From an uncultured Eubacteriales bacterium (lineage in GTDB: Bacteria; Bacillota; Clostridia; Christensenellales; Aristaeellaceae), in contig CADBZH010000017.1 of NCBI GenBank assembly GCA_902799045.1, positions 21,058 through 85,057 of the forward strand: a DNA stretch of 64,000 nucleotides. Reading direction: 5' to 3'. A program made the position numbers and the translations under genes. Under the pieces are notes generated by a model. It did not search any database, was not told the DNA's origin, and saw only the letters and a list, made by a program, of their open reading frames with translations. Positions 33,066 to 41,885 of the stretch are shown here, piece after piece (positions within the stretch are counted from its first letter, which is position 1; each line of letters begins with the position of its first letter).

Positions 33066-33530
33066 GGCGTGAGGAGTTAGGTGGCGGTAAATCAAGGAAA
33101 AGCAACGCAGAAATGCAGCCAAATCCGCCGAAAATGCGCTTCGGGGATTTTAGAAACACACTCTAGGAGTTCAGGTGGAAATCCTTCGGATTTCTTTGAT
33201 TGATGGGGAACCGGATTGCCACGGCCTTCGGCCTCGCAATGACGTGGCAATGGAAGAGATGCTTCATTCCTGTCGAAAGGGTATTCATGTTTCCCGCAAC
33301 GTCATTGCGAGGAGGCCATGGGCCGACGCGGCAATCCGGGTCCCCGGCATTCTAGAGTGTGTTTCTAAAATCCTGAACATGCATTTTCGGCGTCTAAGGC
33401 TGCATTTCTGTGTTGCTTTTCCTCGACTTGCAACCAGTAAGCCTTCGGAAAATGCCTCACTCCTCACTCATAAAACTCCACACGCCACACGCCACACTCC
33501 TGACTCACGCAAATTGGGCCGCGGCAAACG
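33063..33530. repeat. Three-layer nested palindromic repeat array
   Basis: Outer layer: GTGAGGCGTGAGGAGTTAGG near 33063 and TGCCTCACTCCTCACTC plus CCACACGCCACACTCC near 33450-33500. Middle layer: an AGAGTGTGTTTCTAAAAT-type element, inverted at 33097-33166 and direct at 33352-33445. Inner layer: GGATTGCCACGG..CCTCGCAATGACG (33210-33245) facing CGTCATTGCGAGG..GCGGCAATCCGGG (33300-33343), flanked by GGAAATCCTTCGGATTTC. No coding signal. A -10-like TATACT at 33592 precedes the motor genes. Confidence 0.8.
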
Positions 33531-33728
33531 CCGCGGCCCAATTGTCACGATTTAGTCACCTTTTCTACCCATTAATACTCCATTGTAATGCTATACTGGT
33601 AAATGAATAAATAGATACAGGGTGGGGAAGGCTGCCCACCCGTGCGGCGATATGGAAGAACGTGGAACCCGACCGGCCTGGGCCGCGTCAGAGGGAGTAT
33701 GAAACCCACGACGGAACCGGAGGTGCGC

Positions 33729-35216
33729 ATGGATTTTATACAGTCGATCTTTTCCAATGCCTTCACCGGCATATTCAACCTGGTAGTCTACGCGGCCATC
33801 GTGGCGCTGTTCGTGGTGGGGCTGATCCGGTGCATTGCGCCGGTGGTGCACACGCGCAACACGCTGCGCCGGGCCGTGCGCAGCATCCGCTCGGAGGGGG
33901 ACAAGTACGCCTGGCAGCAGGATGACTTCCTGGGCAAGGGCACGCTGTTTCCCCACTGGAGCGAATACCTGAACAACCTGTTCTTCGCCGACGGCGTCTA
34001 CCACAACGCCAGCAACGTGGAGGATTACATCAACGAGGAGACCGTGATGTACGGCCCGGGCCGGGCGTCGTTCGCGGAGTCGATCCCGGGGTTGATGACC
34101 TCGCTGGGCTTCCTGGGCACACTGATCGGCCTGGCCCAGGGCCTGTCCGGCTTCAACATGACGGATTCCGCCGCCGTGCAGCAGTCCATCGTCACGCTGA
34201 TCCCCGGCATGCGCTATGCCTTCACCACGTCCATCTTCGGCGTGGTGGGCAGCGTGCTGTTCACGCTGATCACCCGCGCGGTGTACGGCTCCAGCGAGCA
34301 CACGCTGAAGAGCTTCTACGGCGCCATGAGCCGCCACGCGGGCGTGCTGAGCGTGGACCCGATGACCCAGATCGCCATCTATCAGCAGGAGCAGACCGCC
34401 CTGATCCAGACCATGGCCAAGGACCTGAACGGCGCCTTCACCGAGAACATGGCCGCCGCCGTGCGCGAGGCCGTGGAGCCGCTGAACCAGTCGTTCAAGA
34501 ACTTCGTCAGCGTCTCCACCAAGGAGCAGATGCGCTTCATGGACGCGGTGATGCAGCGCTTTGCCGACCGCCTGGACGAGACCATGCGCGACAAGCTGAA
34601 GCGCTTCGGCGAGGTGCTGGAGGAGACCAGCCGCCTCCAGCAGGAGAACTGCGTGCTGGTGCGGGCCAGCCTGGGCGGCGCGAAGGACGCCGTGGAGGAC
34701 CTGCAGGCGCTGCAAAAGATGAGCCGCGAGATCCTGACCGGCCTGGCGGGCTATGCCCAGCAGCTGGAGGACGCCCGCAGGCAGGCCGACGACGCCTATA
34801 TGCGCGTGGCCGGGACCGTGGAGCAGATGGAGCTGGTCTCCCGCCAGCAGAACAACTACCTCAAGACCGTCAGCGCCATGCAGGCCGAGCTCACCCGCGT
34901 CAGCGACGCCATGCAGAAGGCCGCCGGCGATCTGCGCGGCTCCGCCGGCAGCATCGAGAAGGTGCACATGCAGGCCAGCAAGGCCCTTCAGGACGAGTTC
35001 AACAGCACCATGGACGCCTATCGCGACTATGTGAATCAGTTCACCCAGCGGGTGGACTACCTCGCCAGCAGCATCTCCCGCTCGCTGAACGGCCTGCCCG
35101 ACGCGGTGAGCGATGCTAACAACCGCTTCCTCGACCAGGTGGACCGCCTCACCGACGCCATGGTGCAGGCCCAGCGGGCGCTGGAGGACACGGCGGACCG
35201 GATCTACCGAGGATGA
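33729..35216 (+). CDS. ZorA/MotA-like proton channel protein with long coiled-coil tail
   Basis: A 495-residue MotA/TolQ/ExbB-family protein. Helix 1 is about 14-38. The family core is helix 2 (117-141; ESIPGLMTSLGFLGTLIGLA) and helix 3 (about 160-182; GMRYAFTTSIFGVVGSVLFT), which line the ion channel. After the channel, about 310 residues are predicted helical and coiled coil with few Pro or Gly. This shape, a MotA core plus a long intracellular tail, is that of ZorA in Zorya defence systems and of related 5TM ion-driven motors; flagellar MotA is much shorter. The ATG at 33729 follows GGAGG. The next gene is a MotB-like partner. Confidence 0.8.
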   Translation: MDFIQSIFSNAFTGIFNLVVYAAIVALFVVGLIRCIAPVVHTRNTLRRAVRSIRSEGDKYAWQQDDFLGKGTLFPHWSEYLNNLFFADGVYHNASNVEDYINEETVMYGPGRASFAESIPGLMTSLGFLGTLIGLAQGLSGFNMTDSAAVQQSIVTLIPGMRYAFTTSIFGVVGSVLFTLITRAVYGSSEHTLKSFYGAMSRHAGVLSVDPMTQIAIYQQEQTALIQTMAKDLNGAFTENMAAAVREAVEPLNQSFKNFVSVSTKEQMRFMDAVMQRFADRLDETMRDKLKRFGEVLEETSRLQQENCVLVRASLGGAKDAVEDLQALQKMSREILTGLAGYAQQLEDARRQADDAYMRVAGTVEQMELVSRQQNNYLKTVSAMQAELTRVSDAMQKAAGDLRGSAGSIEKVHMQASKALQDEFNSTMDAYRDYVNQFTQRVDYLASSISRSLNGLPDAVSDANNRFLDQVDRLTDAMVQAQRALEDTADRIYRG

Positions 35217-35307
35217 TGTGGACGGGGGAGCCAGCTCCCCCGCCACTGCCGCCCCCGATGCCCCGGCAGGTTTGTGATTGGTTTACCCTTGTGGAAAGGA
35301 ATTGCCT

Positions 35308-36327
35308 ATGCGAAACACCCGACAGCGCGTGTCCCATCGCCGCGCGGGCAACAACGGCACGCAGTGGCTGAGCTTTTCGGACCTGATGAGCGCGCTTTTG
35401 CTGATCTTCATACTGATCATGTTCTACATCATGTATCAGTATTTCGATATGTATGAGATTAACATGGCGGAGATCGCCCGCCAGCAGTTCGACCTGGACC
35501 AGGCCAACGCCAGCCTGGAGGAGGAGCGGACGAAGCTGAGCGAGGCCGAGGCCCAGATGGTGGTGCAGCAGATCCGGCTGAACGCGGCCCAGGCCGACCT
35601 GGAGGACGCCCAGAGCGTGCTCACCGCCCAGCAGGACGAGCTGAACGCGGCCCAGTCGCTGCTGGAGGAAAAGGAGGACGAGATCGCCGCCCAGCAGGAG
35701 CAGCTGGACGCGCTGAGCATCCAGCTGGGCGACCAGCAGAGCCAGATCGACGCCCAGCAGGCGGCGCTGGATAACCAGCAGCGCCAGCTGGAGGCGCTGG
35801 TGGGCATGCGCACGCGCATCATCACCTCGCTCTCCACGGCCCTGCGGGAGGCCGCCATCTCCGCCCAGGTGGACCCGACCAACGGCTCCATCGCCCTGGA
35901 ATCGGACGTGCTGTTCGAGCTGGGCCGGTACGACCTGTCCGAGCGCGGCGAGCGCTTCATCGACCGGTTCCTGCCGGTCTACCTGAACGTGTTGTTCTCC
36001 GAGGAATATCGGGGCTACGTGGCCGAGATCATCATCGAGGGCCACACCGATTCCACCGGCAGCTACATCGACAACCTGGAGCTTTCCCAGCAGCGCGCCC
36101 TGGCGGTGGCCGCCTACGTGCTGGACGACGACTATCGCGGCATCACCGCCGAGCAGAAGCGCCAGCTGCGCGTCGTCGCCACGGCGAACGGCCGCTCCTT
36201 CAGCGACCCGGTGCTGGACGCGAACGGCAACGAGGACATGGACGCCTCCCGCCGCGTGGTGTTCAAGTTCCGCCTGACCGACGAGCAGATGATCCGCCAG
36301 CTGCAGGCGATCCTGGAAGAAAACTGA
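35308..36327 (+). CDS. ZorB/MotB-like stator protein with OmpA-type wall-binding domain
   Basis: A 339-residue partner of the preceding channel protein. A short basic N-terminus leads to one helix (about 22-46; FSDLMSALLLIFILIMFYIM) with Asp25 at the place of the proton-carrying Asp of MotB. A long Gln/Glu/Ala-rich coiled coil (about 50-170) is followed by an OmpA/MotB C-terminal domain (about 180-335) with EGHTDSTGSYIDNLELSQQR, the peptidoglycan-binding signature. Typical ZorB has no such long outer coiled coil, so the stator would reach farther into the wall. ATG at 35308, with GGAAAGGA upstream. Confidence 0.82.
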   Translation: MRNTRQRVSHRRAGNNGTQWLSFSDLMSALLLIFILIMFYIMYQYFDMYEINMAEIARQQFDLDQANASLEEERTKLSEAEAQMVVQQIRLNAAQADLEDAQSVLTAQQDELNAAQSLLEEKEDEIAAQQEQLDALSIQLGDQQSQIDAQQAALDNQQRQLEALVGMRTRIITSLSTALREAAISAQVDPTNGSIALESDVLFELGRYDLSERGERFIDRFLPVYLNVLFSEEYRGYVAEIIIEGHTDSTGSYIDNLELSQQRALAVAAYVLDDDYRGITAEQKRQLRVVATANGRSFSDPVLDANGNEDMDASRRVVFKFRLTDEQMIRQLQAILEEN

Positions 36328-36348
36328 CACTGATATGGAGAGATAACT

Positions 36349-36915
36349 GTGCAATATGTACGCCGATTGACCTGGTTCGTCGCCGGACGCATGATATTGA
36401 TCTGCGTGCTGGCGGGCATGCTGCTGTGCGGCTTCTTCATGGCCCTGAACGGCGCGAACATCTATGTGGTGCTGAACGACGGCATGGAGAAGCGCGTGGA
36501 CGTGATCCTCACGCGCCAGCAGGCCGAGGAATTGAACAAGTATTTCCACGCCGACTTCCTGATCGCCGACGAGGCGCTGGAGGGCGCGCTGAACGGCATG
36601 AGCGCCTATTCGGACTACAGCATCACCGGCTTCGATTACGAGCTGACCATCGAAAAGCTGTGGGCCTGGCCCTGGGACAGCTATGCCAACTGCACCGTGG
36701 TGGAGCGCGTGCCGTCCATCTCCGGCAGCGTCATCTCCAGCCGGCGCAGCGAGGTGTCCGAGCGCATCCCCCGCTGGCAGGGCGGCCGCTATGACGTGAC
36801 GCTGGTGAAGGTCGGCGGCAGCTGGAAGATCATCGGCATGCAGCAGAAGACCGTGCTGGTCGAGCCGGAGACCGGCGATGACGACGGCCTGGAGACCGAG
36901 GTGCTGGTCTCGTAA
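36349..36915 (+). CDS. Single-pass membrane protein of the motor operon, unknown family
   Basis: A 188-residue protein starting at GTG (36349) with GGAG 8 bp upstream. One helix (about 11-34; GRMILICVLAGMLLCGFFMA), then a domain of about 150 residues outside. The closing pattern YDVTLVKVGGSWKIIGMQQ resembles NTF2/SnoaL-like folds, as inference. I do not recognise the family. Only 21 bp separates it from the ZorB-like gene and a terminator follows, so it is the third and last gene of the unit. It has no nuclease or helicase motif. Confidence 0.6.
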   Translation: MQYVRRLTWFVAGRMILICVLAGMLLCGFFMALNGANIYVVLNDGMEKRVDVILTRQQAEELNKYFHADFLIADEALEGALNGMSAYSDYSITGFDYELTIEKLWAWPWDSYANCTVVERVPSISGSVISSRRSEVSERIPRWQGGRYDVTLVKVGGSWKIIGMQQKTVLVEPETGDDDGLETEVLVS

Positions 36916-36929
36916 ATCAACGCGACGCT

Positions 36930-36962
36930 CCGAATTGCCGCGCAAGCGGCAATTCGGCTTTA
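36930..36962 (+). terminator. Terminator after the motor operon
   Basis: CCGAATTGCCGC, loop GCAA, GCGGCAATTCGG, then CTTTAT. Perfect 12-bp stem placed between the third motor gene and mnmA. Confidence 0.75.
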
Positions 36963-36973
36963 TGGAGGGTATC

Positions 36974-38050
36974 ATGCGGGTAGTGGTAGGCATGTCCGGC
37001 GGCGTGGACAGCTCGGTGGCGGCGCTGATGATGAAGCGGGCCGGTCACGAGGTGATCGGCGTGTTCATGAAGAACTGGGAGGAGAAGGACGAGAGCGGCG
37101 TCTGCACCAGCGAGGCCGATTGGGCCGACGCCCGCGCCGTGTGCGAAAAGCTGGACATTCCCTATTACTCGGTGAACTTCGCCAAGCAGTACATGGACCG
37201 GGTGTTCACCCACTTCCTGGAGGAATATCGGAAGGGGCGCACGCCGAACCCGGACGTGCTGTGCAACCGGGAGATCAAGTTCAACGTGTTTTTGGACTTC
37301 GCCGAGCAACTGGGGGCCGAGAAGCTGGTGACGGGCCACTTCGCGAACGTCGATTGCGCAAACGGGGAATACCGGCTGCTTCGGGCGGCGGACGAGAACA
37401 AGGACCAGACCTACTTCCTCTACATGATTGACCAGCGCGCGCTGTCGAAGGCGTGCTTCCCGGTGGGCGGGCTGCTCAAGAGCGAGGTGCGCCAAATCGC
37501 CCGGGAGGCGGGCCTGCCCGTCAGCGAGAAGAAGGATTCCACCGGCGTGTGCTTCATCGGCGAGCGCAACTTCAAGCAGTTTCTGTCCAATTATCTGCCC
37601 GCCATGCCGGGGGACATGGTCGACACCTCCGGGCGCGTGGTGGGCCGCCACGACGGGCTGATGTACTACACGCTCGGCCAGCGCCGGGGCCTGGGCATCG
37701 GCGGCGGCGGCAACGGCCAGCGCTGGTTCGTGGTGCGCAAGGATTTGAAGAACAACGTGCTGGTGGTGCACCAGGGCGAGGACGAGGCGCTGCTTTACAC
37801 CCACGAGGCCGTGGGCAGCGACCTGACCTGGCTCTCCGGCCGCGCGCCGGTGGGCGAGGGTGGCACGATCGAATGCCAGGCGCGCCTGCGCCATCGCCAG
37901 CCGCTGCAGGATTGCCGGCTTACGCTGTCGCAGGGTCGGGCCTTCATGGAATTCCCGGTGGCCCAGCGCGCCGTCACGCCGGGGCAGTCGGCGGTGTTCT
38001 ATCAGGGCCAGGTGTGCCTCGGCGGCGCGATCATCGACGAAAAAACCTGA
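36974..38050 (+). CDS. mnmA: tRNA-specific 2-thiouridylase
   Basis: A 358-residue enzyme that makes s2U34 in tRNA Lys, Glu and Gln, using sulfur from a cysteine desulfurase relay. PP-loop GMSGGVDSSVAAL, the first catalytic Cys in TPNPDVLCNREIKF, the second in KKDSTGVCFIGERNF, and the LGQRRGLGIGGGG segment. The ATG at 36974 follows GGAGGG. It overlaps nothing and probably reads from its own or read-through transcription. Confidence 0.95.
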   Translation: MRVVVGMSGGVDSSVAALMMKRAGHEVIGVFMKNWEEKDESGVCTSEADWADARAVCEKLDIPYYSVNFAKQYMDRVFTHFLEEYRKGRTPNPDVLCNREIKFNVFLDFAEQLGAEKLVTGHFANVDCANGEYRLLRAADENKDQTYFLYMIDQRALSKACFPVGGLLKSEVRQIAREAGLPVSEKKDSTGVCFIGERNFKQFLSNYLPAMPGDMVDTSGRVVGRHDGLMYYTLGQRRGLGIGGGGNGQRWFVVRKDLKNNVLVVHQGEDEALLYTHEAVGSDLTWLSGRAPVGEGGTIECQARLRHRQPLQDCRLTLSQGRAFMEFPVAQRAVTPGQSAVFYQGQVCLGGAIIDEKT

Positions 38051-38134
38051 AAAAGTTCTCGCGAGGGCTGTTCATCCGCGGGGTTTCATGCTATAATATA
38101 ATATAGATACGTGTAAACACAGGGAGGCCGTCAT

Positions 38135-39937
38135 ATGAATTCCAAAAGCAAAGTCTGGCAGATCGTGCTGCTGGTGCTGTTGGTGCTCGCCATCGTCGCC
38201 ATACTGCTGTTCAACAACAAGCTGAACGCCAGCAAGGAATCCCTCTCCAACACCATGGCCCAGCTGACCGAGGAGCAGGAGAATTCCGCGACGCTGAAGG
38301 CCAGCCTCGATTCCACCCAGGCCGACCTGGACGCCACGAAGGCGGATCTCGAAGCCGCGCAGTCCGATTACGCGGACGTGAGCGCTCAGCTGGACGAAGC
38401 GAACGCCAACGCGACCCAACTGCAGAGCGACCTGGACGAGGCCAACGCGAACGCCACCCAGCTGCAGAGCGACCTGGATGTGGCCAACGCGAACGCCACC
38501 CAGCTGCAGAGTGACCTGGATGTGGCCAACGCGAACGCCACCCAGCTGCAGAGTGACCTGGATGTGGCCAACGCGAACGCCACCCAGCTGCAGAGCGACC
38601 TGGACGAGGCCAACGCGCGGGTGACCGAGCTGGAGGCCGCCGCCGAGGAGGCCCAGGGCCGCATCACCGAGCTGGAGGCCGCTGCCACCGAGAAGGACGA
38701 GACCATCGCCCAGCTCGAGGGCGCCGTGGCCGAGCGGGACGAGGCTATCGAGACCATGAGCGCGGCCCAGGCTGCCGCCCCCGCCGAAGGGGACGGGACG
38801 GAGCCTGTCGAAGAGGACGGCACGGAGGTCGCCGCCCAGAGCGGAGCGGAGACCACCGAAGACAACGGCGCGGAAGCCGCCGACCAGAGCGGAGCGGAGA
38901 CCACCGAGGACAACGGCACGGAGGTCGCCGCCCAGAGCGGAGCGGAGACTACCGAGGACAACGGCGCGGAAGCCGCCGACCAGAGCGGAGCGGAGACCAC
39001 CGAGGACAACGGCGCGGAAGCCGCCGACCAGAGCGGAACGGAGACCGGCGCGGAGCCGGAGACCGAGGCCGGGCACGGGGAGACGATTCAGGCTCCCAGC
39101 TCGCTGATGCTGGCGCAGGCGGGCGTCCTGGACGCCATCAACGCCCTGGAGGTGCTGCAGTCCACTGAAAACGCGCCGGAAGCCGCGACGGCGATCGACC
39201 TGGAGCAGACCCGCGCGGACGTGGACGCCATCCTGGCCGACGAGACCCTGACCCCCGAGGCGCAGGCCGAGGCCCTGACGGCCATCGAGCAGACGCTGAG
39301 CGAAGCGCTGCCGGCGGAAGTCGCCGACGCGGTGGAGGACCTGGCGGAGGTGCAGGCGCGCCTGGAGGTTTCCGAGCAGCAGGTGGAGCAGCTCTCCGGC
39401 GAGCTTCAGGAGAAGCTGGACACCATCGACGCGCTGAATCAGCAGATCGGCGAGCTGGACGCCCAGGCCGAGACCGACGCCGCCCAGCTGGGCGAGCTGC
39501 AGACGCAGCTGGCCGCGGCCGAGGGCGAAGCCCAGGCCATGAGCCAGGAGCTGGAAGCGGCCCGCACGGAATATGAGCAGAACGTCGCCGAGCTGGAGGC
39601 CTATCGCGTGCAGCGCGATCCCGCCGCCGGCGAGGCCCACATTGCCACCGCCGTGAACAACGCCATCGAGGTGGCCGCGGACGGCGTGACCGCCACCTGG
39701 CAGTACGCCAACAGCGATCTCTCCGGCAACGCCGCCACGCTGAGCCTGGTGCTGGACGGCGAGGCGATCTACACCTCCGAGGCGCTGAAGCCCGGCGAGG
39801 TGATCGACAGCGTGACCCTCGACAGGAAGCTGGAGCCCGGCACCTACGAGGCCGTGGCCGTCACCACCGTCTACGACGACAACGGCGAGATGCAGCTCAC
39901 CAGCCGCGTGCCCGTGACGCTGAACGTGGCGGGCTGA
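38135..39937 (+). CDS. Membrane-anchored coiled-coil protein with tandem repeats
   Basis: A 600-residue protein. A short N-terminus and one helix (about 8-26; VWQIVLLVLLVLAIVAILLF) anchor it. Residues about 30-205 are coiled coil, including five tandem 14-residue units (DEANANATQLQSDL). Then four 16-residue acidic units (QSGAETTEDNGAEAAD) form a likely disordered linker (about 235-300). A second coiled coil (about 395-490) is followed by a beta-rich C-terminal domain (about 505-600; AATLSLVLDGEAIYTSEALK), an Ig-like fold I cannot name. Function unknown; possibly an envelope spacer. A TATAAT box (38092-38097) precedes it. Confidence 0.75.
   Translation: MNSKSKVWQIVLLVLLVLAIVAILLFNNKLNASKESLSNTMAQLTEEQENSATLKASLDSTQADLDATKADLEAAQSDYADVSAQLDEANANATQLQSDLDEANANATQLQSDLDVANANATQLQSDLDVANANATQLQSDLDVANANATQLQSDLDEANARVTELEAAAEEAQGRITELEAAATEKDETIAQLEGAVAERDEAIETMSAAQAAAPAEGDGTEPVEEDGTEVAAQSGAETTEDNGAEAADQSGAETTEDNGTEVAAQSGAETTEDNGAEAADQSGAETTEDNGAEAADQSGTETGAEPETEAGHGETIQAPSSLMLAQAGVLDAINALEVLQSTENAPEAATAIDLEQTRADVDAILADETLTPEAQAEALTAIEQTLSEALPAEVADAVEDLAEVQARLEVSEQQVEQLSGELQEKLDTIDALNQQIGELDAQAETDAAQLGELQTQLAAAEGEAQAMSQELEAARTEYEQNVAELEAYRVQRDPAAGEAHIATAVNNAIEVAADGVTATWQYANSDLSGNAATLSLVLDGEAIYTSEALKPGEVIDSVTLDRKLEPGTYEAVAVTTVYDDNGEMQLTSRVPVTLNVAG
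38393..38602 (+). repeat. Five tandem 42-bp coding repeats
   Basis: Each encodes the 14-residue unit D(E/V)ANANATQLQSDL; copies 3-5 are almost identical at the DNA level, pointing to recent duplication. 14 residues equal two heptads, so copy number can change without breaking the coiled coil. Confidence 0.85.
38837..39028 (+). repeat. Four tandem 48-bp coding repeats
   Basis: Each encodes QSGAETTEDNG(A/T)E(A/V)A(D/A). A partial fifth unit (QSGTETG) follows. Low-complexity acidic linker, likely to vary in copy number. Confidence 0.8.
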
Positions 39938-39950
39938 CGCCGAACGATTC

Positions 39951-40240
39951 TGAAAGCGCCTTCGCTGCGCCCAGGCTGACAGCATCGATCTGCTGTCAGC
40001 CTGGGCGCAGCGGTTTTCGGGGGAAAGCGCGGCGCCGCGCCTCCCCTGTGTAAGGGGAGGTGGCGCGAAGCGCCGGAGGGGTTGTCAGGCCTCCCCTTTC
40101 ACAGGGGAGGCGAGGTGCTGCACTTTCCAAAAGCCTTCCCCGGGTGGGGGTTCGAGCGCTCGGAAAACAGTCCAGTGGACTGTTTTCAGTGAGAACGGGC
40201 TGGTAAGCCCCCGGTAGGTGGCCCGCGAAGCGGGTCGGAT
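39951..40240. repeat. Cluster of palindromes between the coiled-coil gene and larE
   Basis: First, CGCTGCGCCCAGGCTGACAG..CTGTCAGCCTGGGCGCAGCG, a stem of about 20 bp that can act as terminator. Then CCTCCCCTGTGTAAGGGGAGG, GGCGCGAAGCGCC and CCTCCCCTTTCACAGGGGAGG. Finally, AAAACAGTCCAGTGGACTGTTTT and GGCCCGCGAAGCGGGTC. The 419-bp gap has no gene. Confidence 0.7.
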
Positions 40241-40298
40241 GAGGTCTTTTGCACCAACGAAGAGTAAACGATGTCGCCCTGCGGGGGCTTCGTGGATG

Positions 40299-40327
40299 TT
40301 GCACAAATCCTTCCGTTGTGATATGAT
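40299..40327 (+). promoter_or_regulatory. lar operon promoter
   Basis: TTGCAC, 17-bp spacer, TATGAT, about 30 bp before larE. Confidence 0.6.
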
Positions 40328-40356
40328 ATTACGGTAAATCGAAGGGAGGCGGAGGC

Positions 40357-41124
40357 ATGGGGGAGCACAACGCGGTCCCGACGTCCCTGCGGGCGTTTTT
40401 TGAGGCGCATCCCCGCCTCGCGCTGGCCTTCTCCGGCGGGGTGGACAGCGCCTACCTGCTCTATGCGGCGAAGGCCTGCGGCTGCGACGTGCGCGCCTTC
40501 TACGCCCAGTCGGCGTTCCAGCCGGCATTCGAGCGGGAGGACGCCCGCTGCCTGGCGGATCAGCTGCACGCGGCGCTGACGTTCGTGCCGCTGGACGTGC
40601 TGTCGGTGGAGGCGGTGCGCGCCAATCCCGCCGACCGCTGTTACCACTGCAAGCGGGCCATCTTCACCCCGCTGCTGCGGGCCGCGGCGGAGGCGGGCTG
40701 CGAGGTCGTCATCGACGGCACCAACGCCTCTGACGACGCGGGCGACCGCCCCGGCATGCGGGCGCTGGAGGAGCTCTCGGTGCTCTCGCCGCTGCGGCTG
40801 TGCGGCATCGCCAAGGCCGACGTGCGGCGCTTTTCCCGGGAGGCGGGGCTGTTCACCTGGGACAAGCCCGCCTATGCCTGCCTCGCCACCCGCGTCCCCA
40901 CGGGGACGCCCATCACCACGGAGCTGCTTCAGCGGGTCGAGGGCGCGGAGGCGGCGCTGTTTGCCCTGGGCTTCACCGATTTCCGCGTGCGCCTGTTCCA
41001 CGACGCCGCCCGGCTGCAGCTGCCCGCCGGCCAGATGGAGCGGGCCGTCGAGCGCCGGGACGCCATCCGCGGGGCGCTGGCGCCGTGGTTTGACGTGGTG
41101 ATGCTGGACTTGAAGGAGAGATAG
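40357..41124 (+). CDS. larE: Nickel-pincer cofactor sulfur transferase LarE
   Basis: A 255-residue ATP-dependent enzyme that inserts sulfur into the pyridinium precursor of the nickel-pincer nucleotide. PP-loop AFSGGVDSAYLLYAA near the N-terminus. Cys175 in YACLATRVPTG matches the sacrificial Cys of lactobacillus LarE. RCYHCKRAIF near residue 90 is also conserved. First of three overlapping lar genes; the cofactor serves LarA lactate racemase and relatives. larA itself is not in this window. Confidence 0.93.
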   Translation: MGEHNAVPTSLRAFFEAHPRLALAFSGGVDSAYLLYAAKACGCDVRAFYAQSAFQPAFEREDARCLADQLHAALTFVPLDVLSVEAVRANPADRCYHCKRAIFTPLLRAAAEAGCEVVIDGTNASDDAGDRPGMRALEELSVLSPLRLCGIAKADVRRFSREAGLFTWDKPAYACLATRVPTGTPITTELLQRVEGAEAALFALGFTDFRVRLFHDAARLQLPAGQMERAVERRDAIRGALAPWFDVVMLDLKER

Positions 41125-41126
41125 CC

Positions 41127-41885
41127 ATGGAACGCGAGCAAATGCTGCAGGCCCTCCGGGCGGTGCAGGCCGGGATGATGACCCCGGAGGCGGCGCTGGG
41201 CCTGTTCGCCCAGGCCCCCTATGAGGACATCGGCTACGCCAAGATCGACCACCACCGCGCCTTGCGCAACGGCACCGGCGAGGTGATCTACGGCGCGGGC
41301 AAGACCGGCGGGCAGATCGCGGGCATCGTCGAGCGCCTGGCGGCGGCGGGCGCGAGGAACATCCTCATCACCCGGATGGACGCGGAAAAGGCCGGGGTGG
41401 TGGAGCGGGTCGCGCCGCTGTTCTACGACGCGGTGAGCCGCGTGGGAGTGGCCCATCGCGAGGAGCGAACGCTGCGCGGCAGCGTGGTGGTGGCCTCCGG
41501 CGGCACCAGCGACCTGCCCGTGTGCGAGGAGGCGGCGCTGACCGCCGAGACGCTGGGCAGCCGGGTCACGCGCCTCTACGACGTGGGCGTGGCGGGGCTG
41601 CATCGGCTGCTCTCCCACATGGACGAGCTGCAATCGGCCCGGGCGGTGGTGGCCGTGGCCGGCATGGAGGGCGCCCTGGCCAGCGTGATCGGCGGGCTGG
41701 TGGACTGCCCGGTGATCGCCGTGCCCACCTCCGTGGGCTACGGGGCCAACTTCGGCGGGCTCTCCGCGCTGCTTTCCATGCTGAATGCCTGCGCCAGCGG
41801 CCTCTCCGTCGTGAACATCGACAACGGCTTCGGCGCGGGATTTCTGGCCAATCGAATCAATCTGATGAAGGGGCTTGACGAATGA
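41127..41885 (+). CDS. larB: Nickel-pincer cofactor biosynthesis protein LarB
   Basis: A 252-residue carboxylase/hydrolase that converts nicotinic acid adenine dinucleotide to pyridinium-3,5-biscarboxylic acid mononucleotide. It has the PurE-like core: VVVASGGTSDLPVCEEAALTA, YDVGVAGLHRLL, VAVAGMEGALASVIGGL, VPTSVGYGANFGG. It starts 2 bp after larE and overlaps larC by 4 bp (ATGA), so translation is coupled. Confidence 0.94.
   Translation: MEREQMLQALRAVQAGMMTPEAALGLFAQAPYEDIGYAKIDHHRALRNGTGEVIYGAGKTGGQIAGIVERLAAAGARNILITRMDAEKAGVVERVAPLFYDAVSRVGVAHREERTLRGSVVVASGGTSDLPVCEEAALTAETLGSRVTRLYDVGVAGLHRLLSHMDELQSARAVVAVAGMEGALASVIGGLVDCPVIAVPTSVGYGANFGGLSALLSMLNACASGLSVVNIDNGFGAGFLANRINLMKGLDE

Noticed and set aside
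33729-36327. Flagellar MotA/MotB
   Set aside because: Tail lengths and the coiled coils are unlike flagellar stators, and no other flagellar or chemotaxis genes are in the window.
33729-36915. Complete Zorya defence system
   Set aside because: Only ZorA/ZorB-like genes are present; the next genes are a small membrane protein, mnmA and a coiled-coil protein. No ZorC, ZorD, ZorE, ZorF or ZorG counterpart is visible.
38393-39028. 42-bp and 48-bp repeats as CRISPR or satellite DNA
   Set aside because: They are in frame inside one coiled-coil protein and have no unique spacers.
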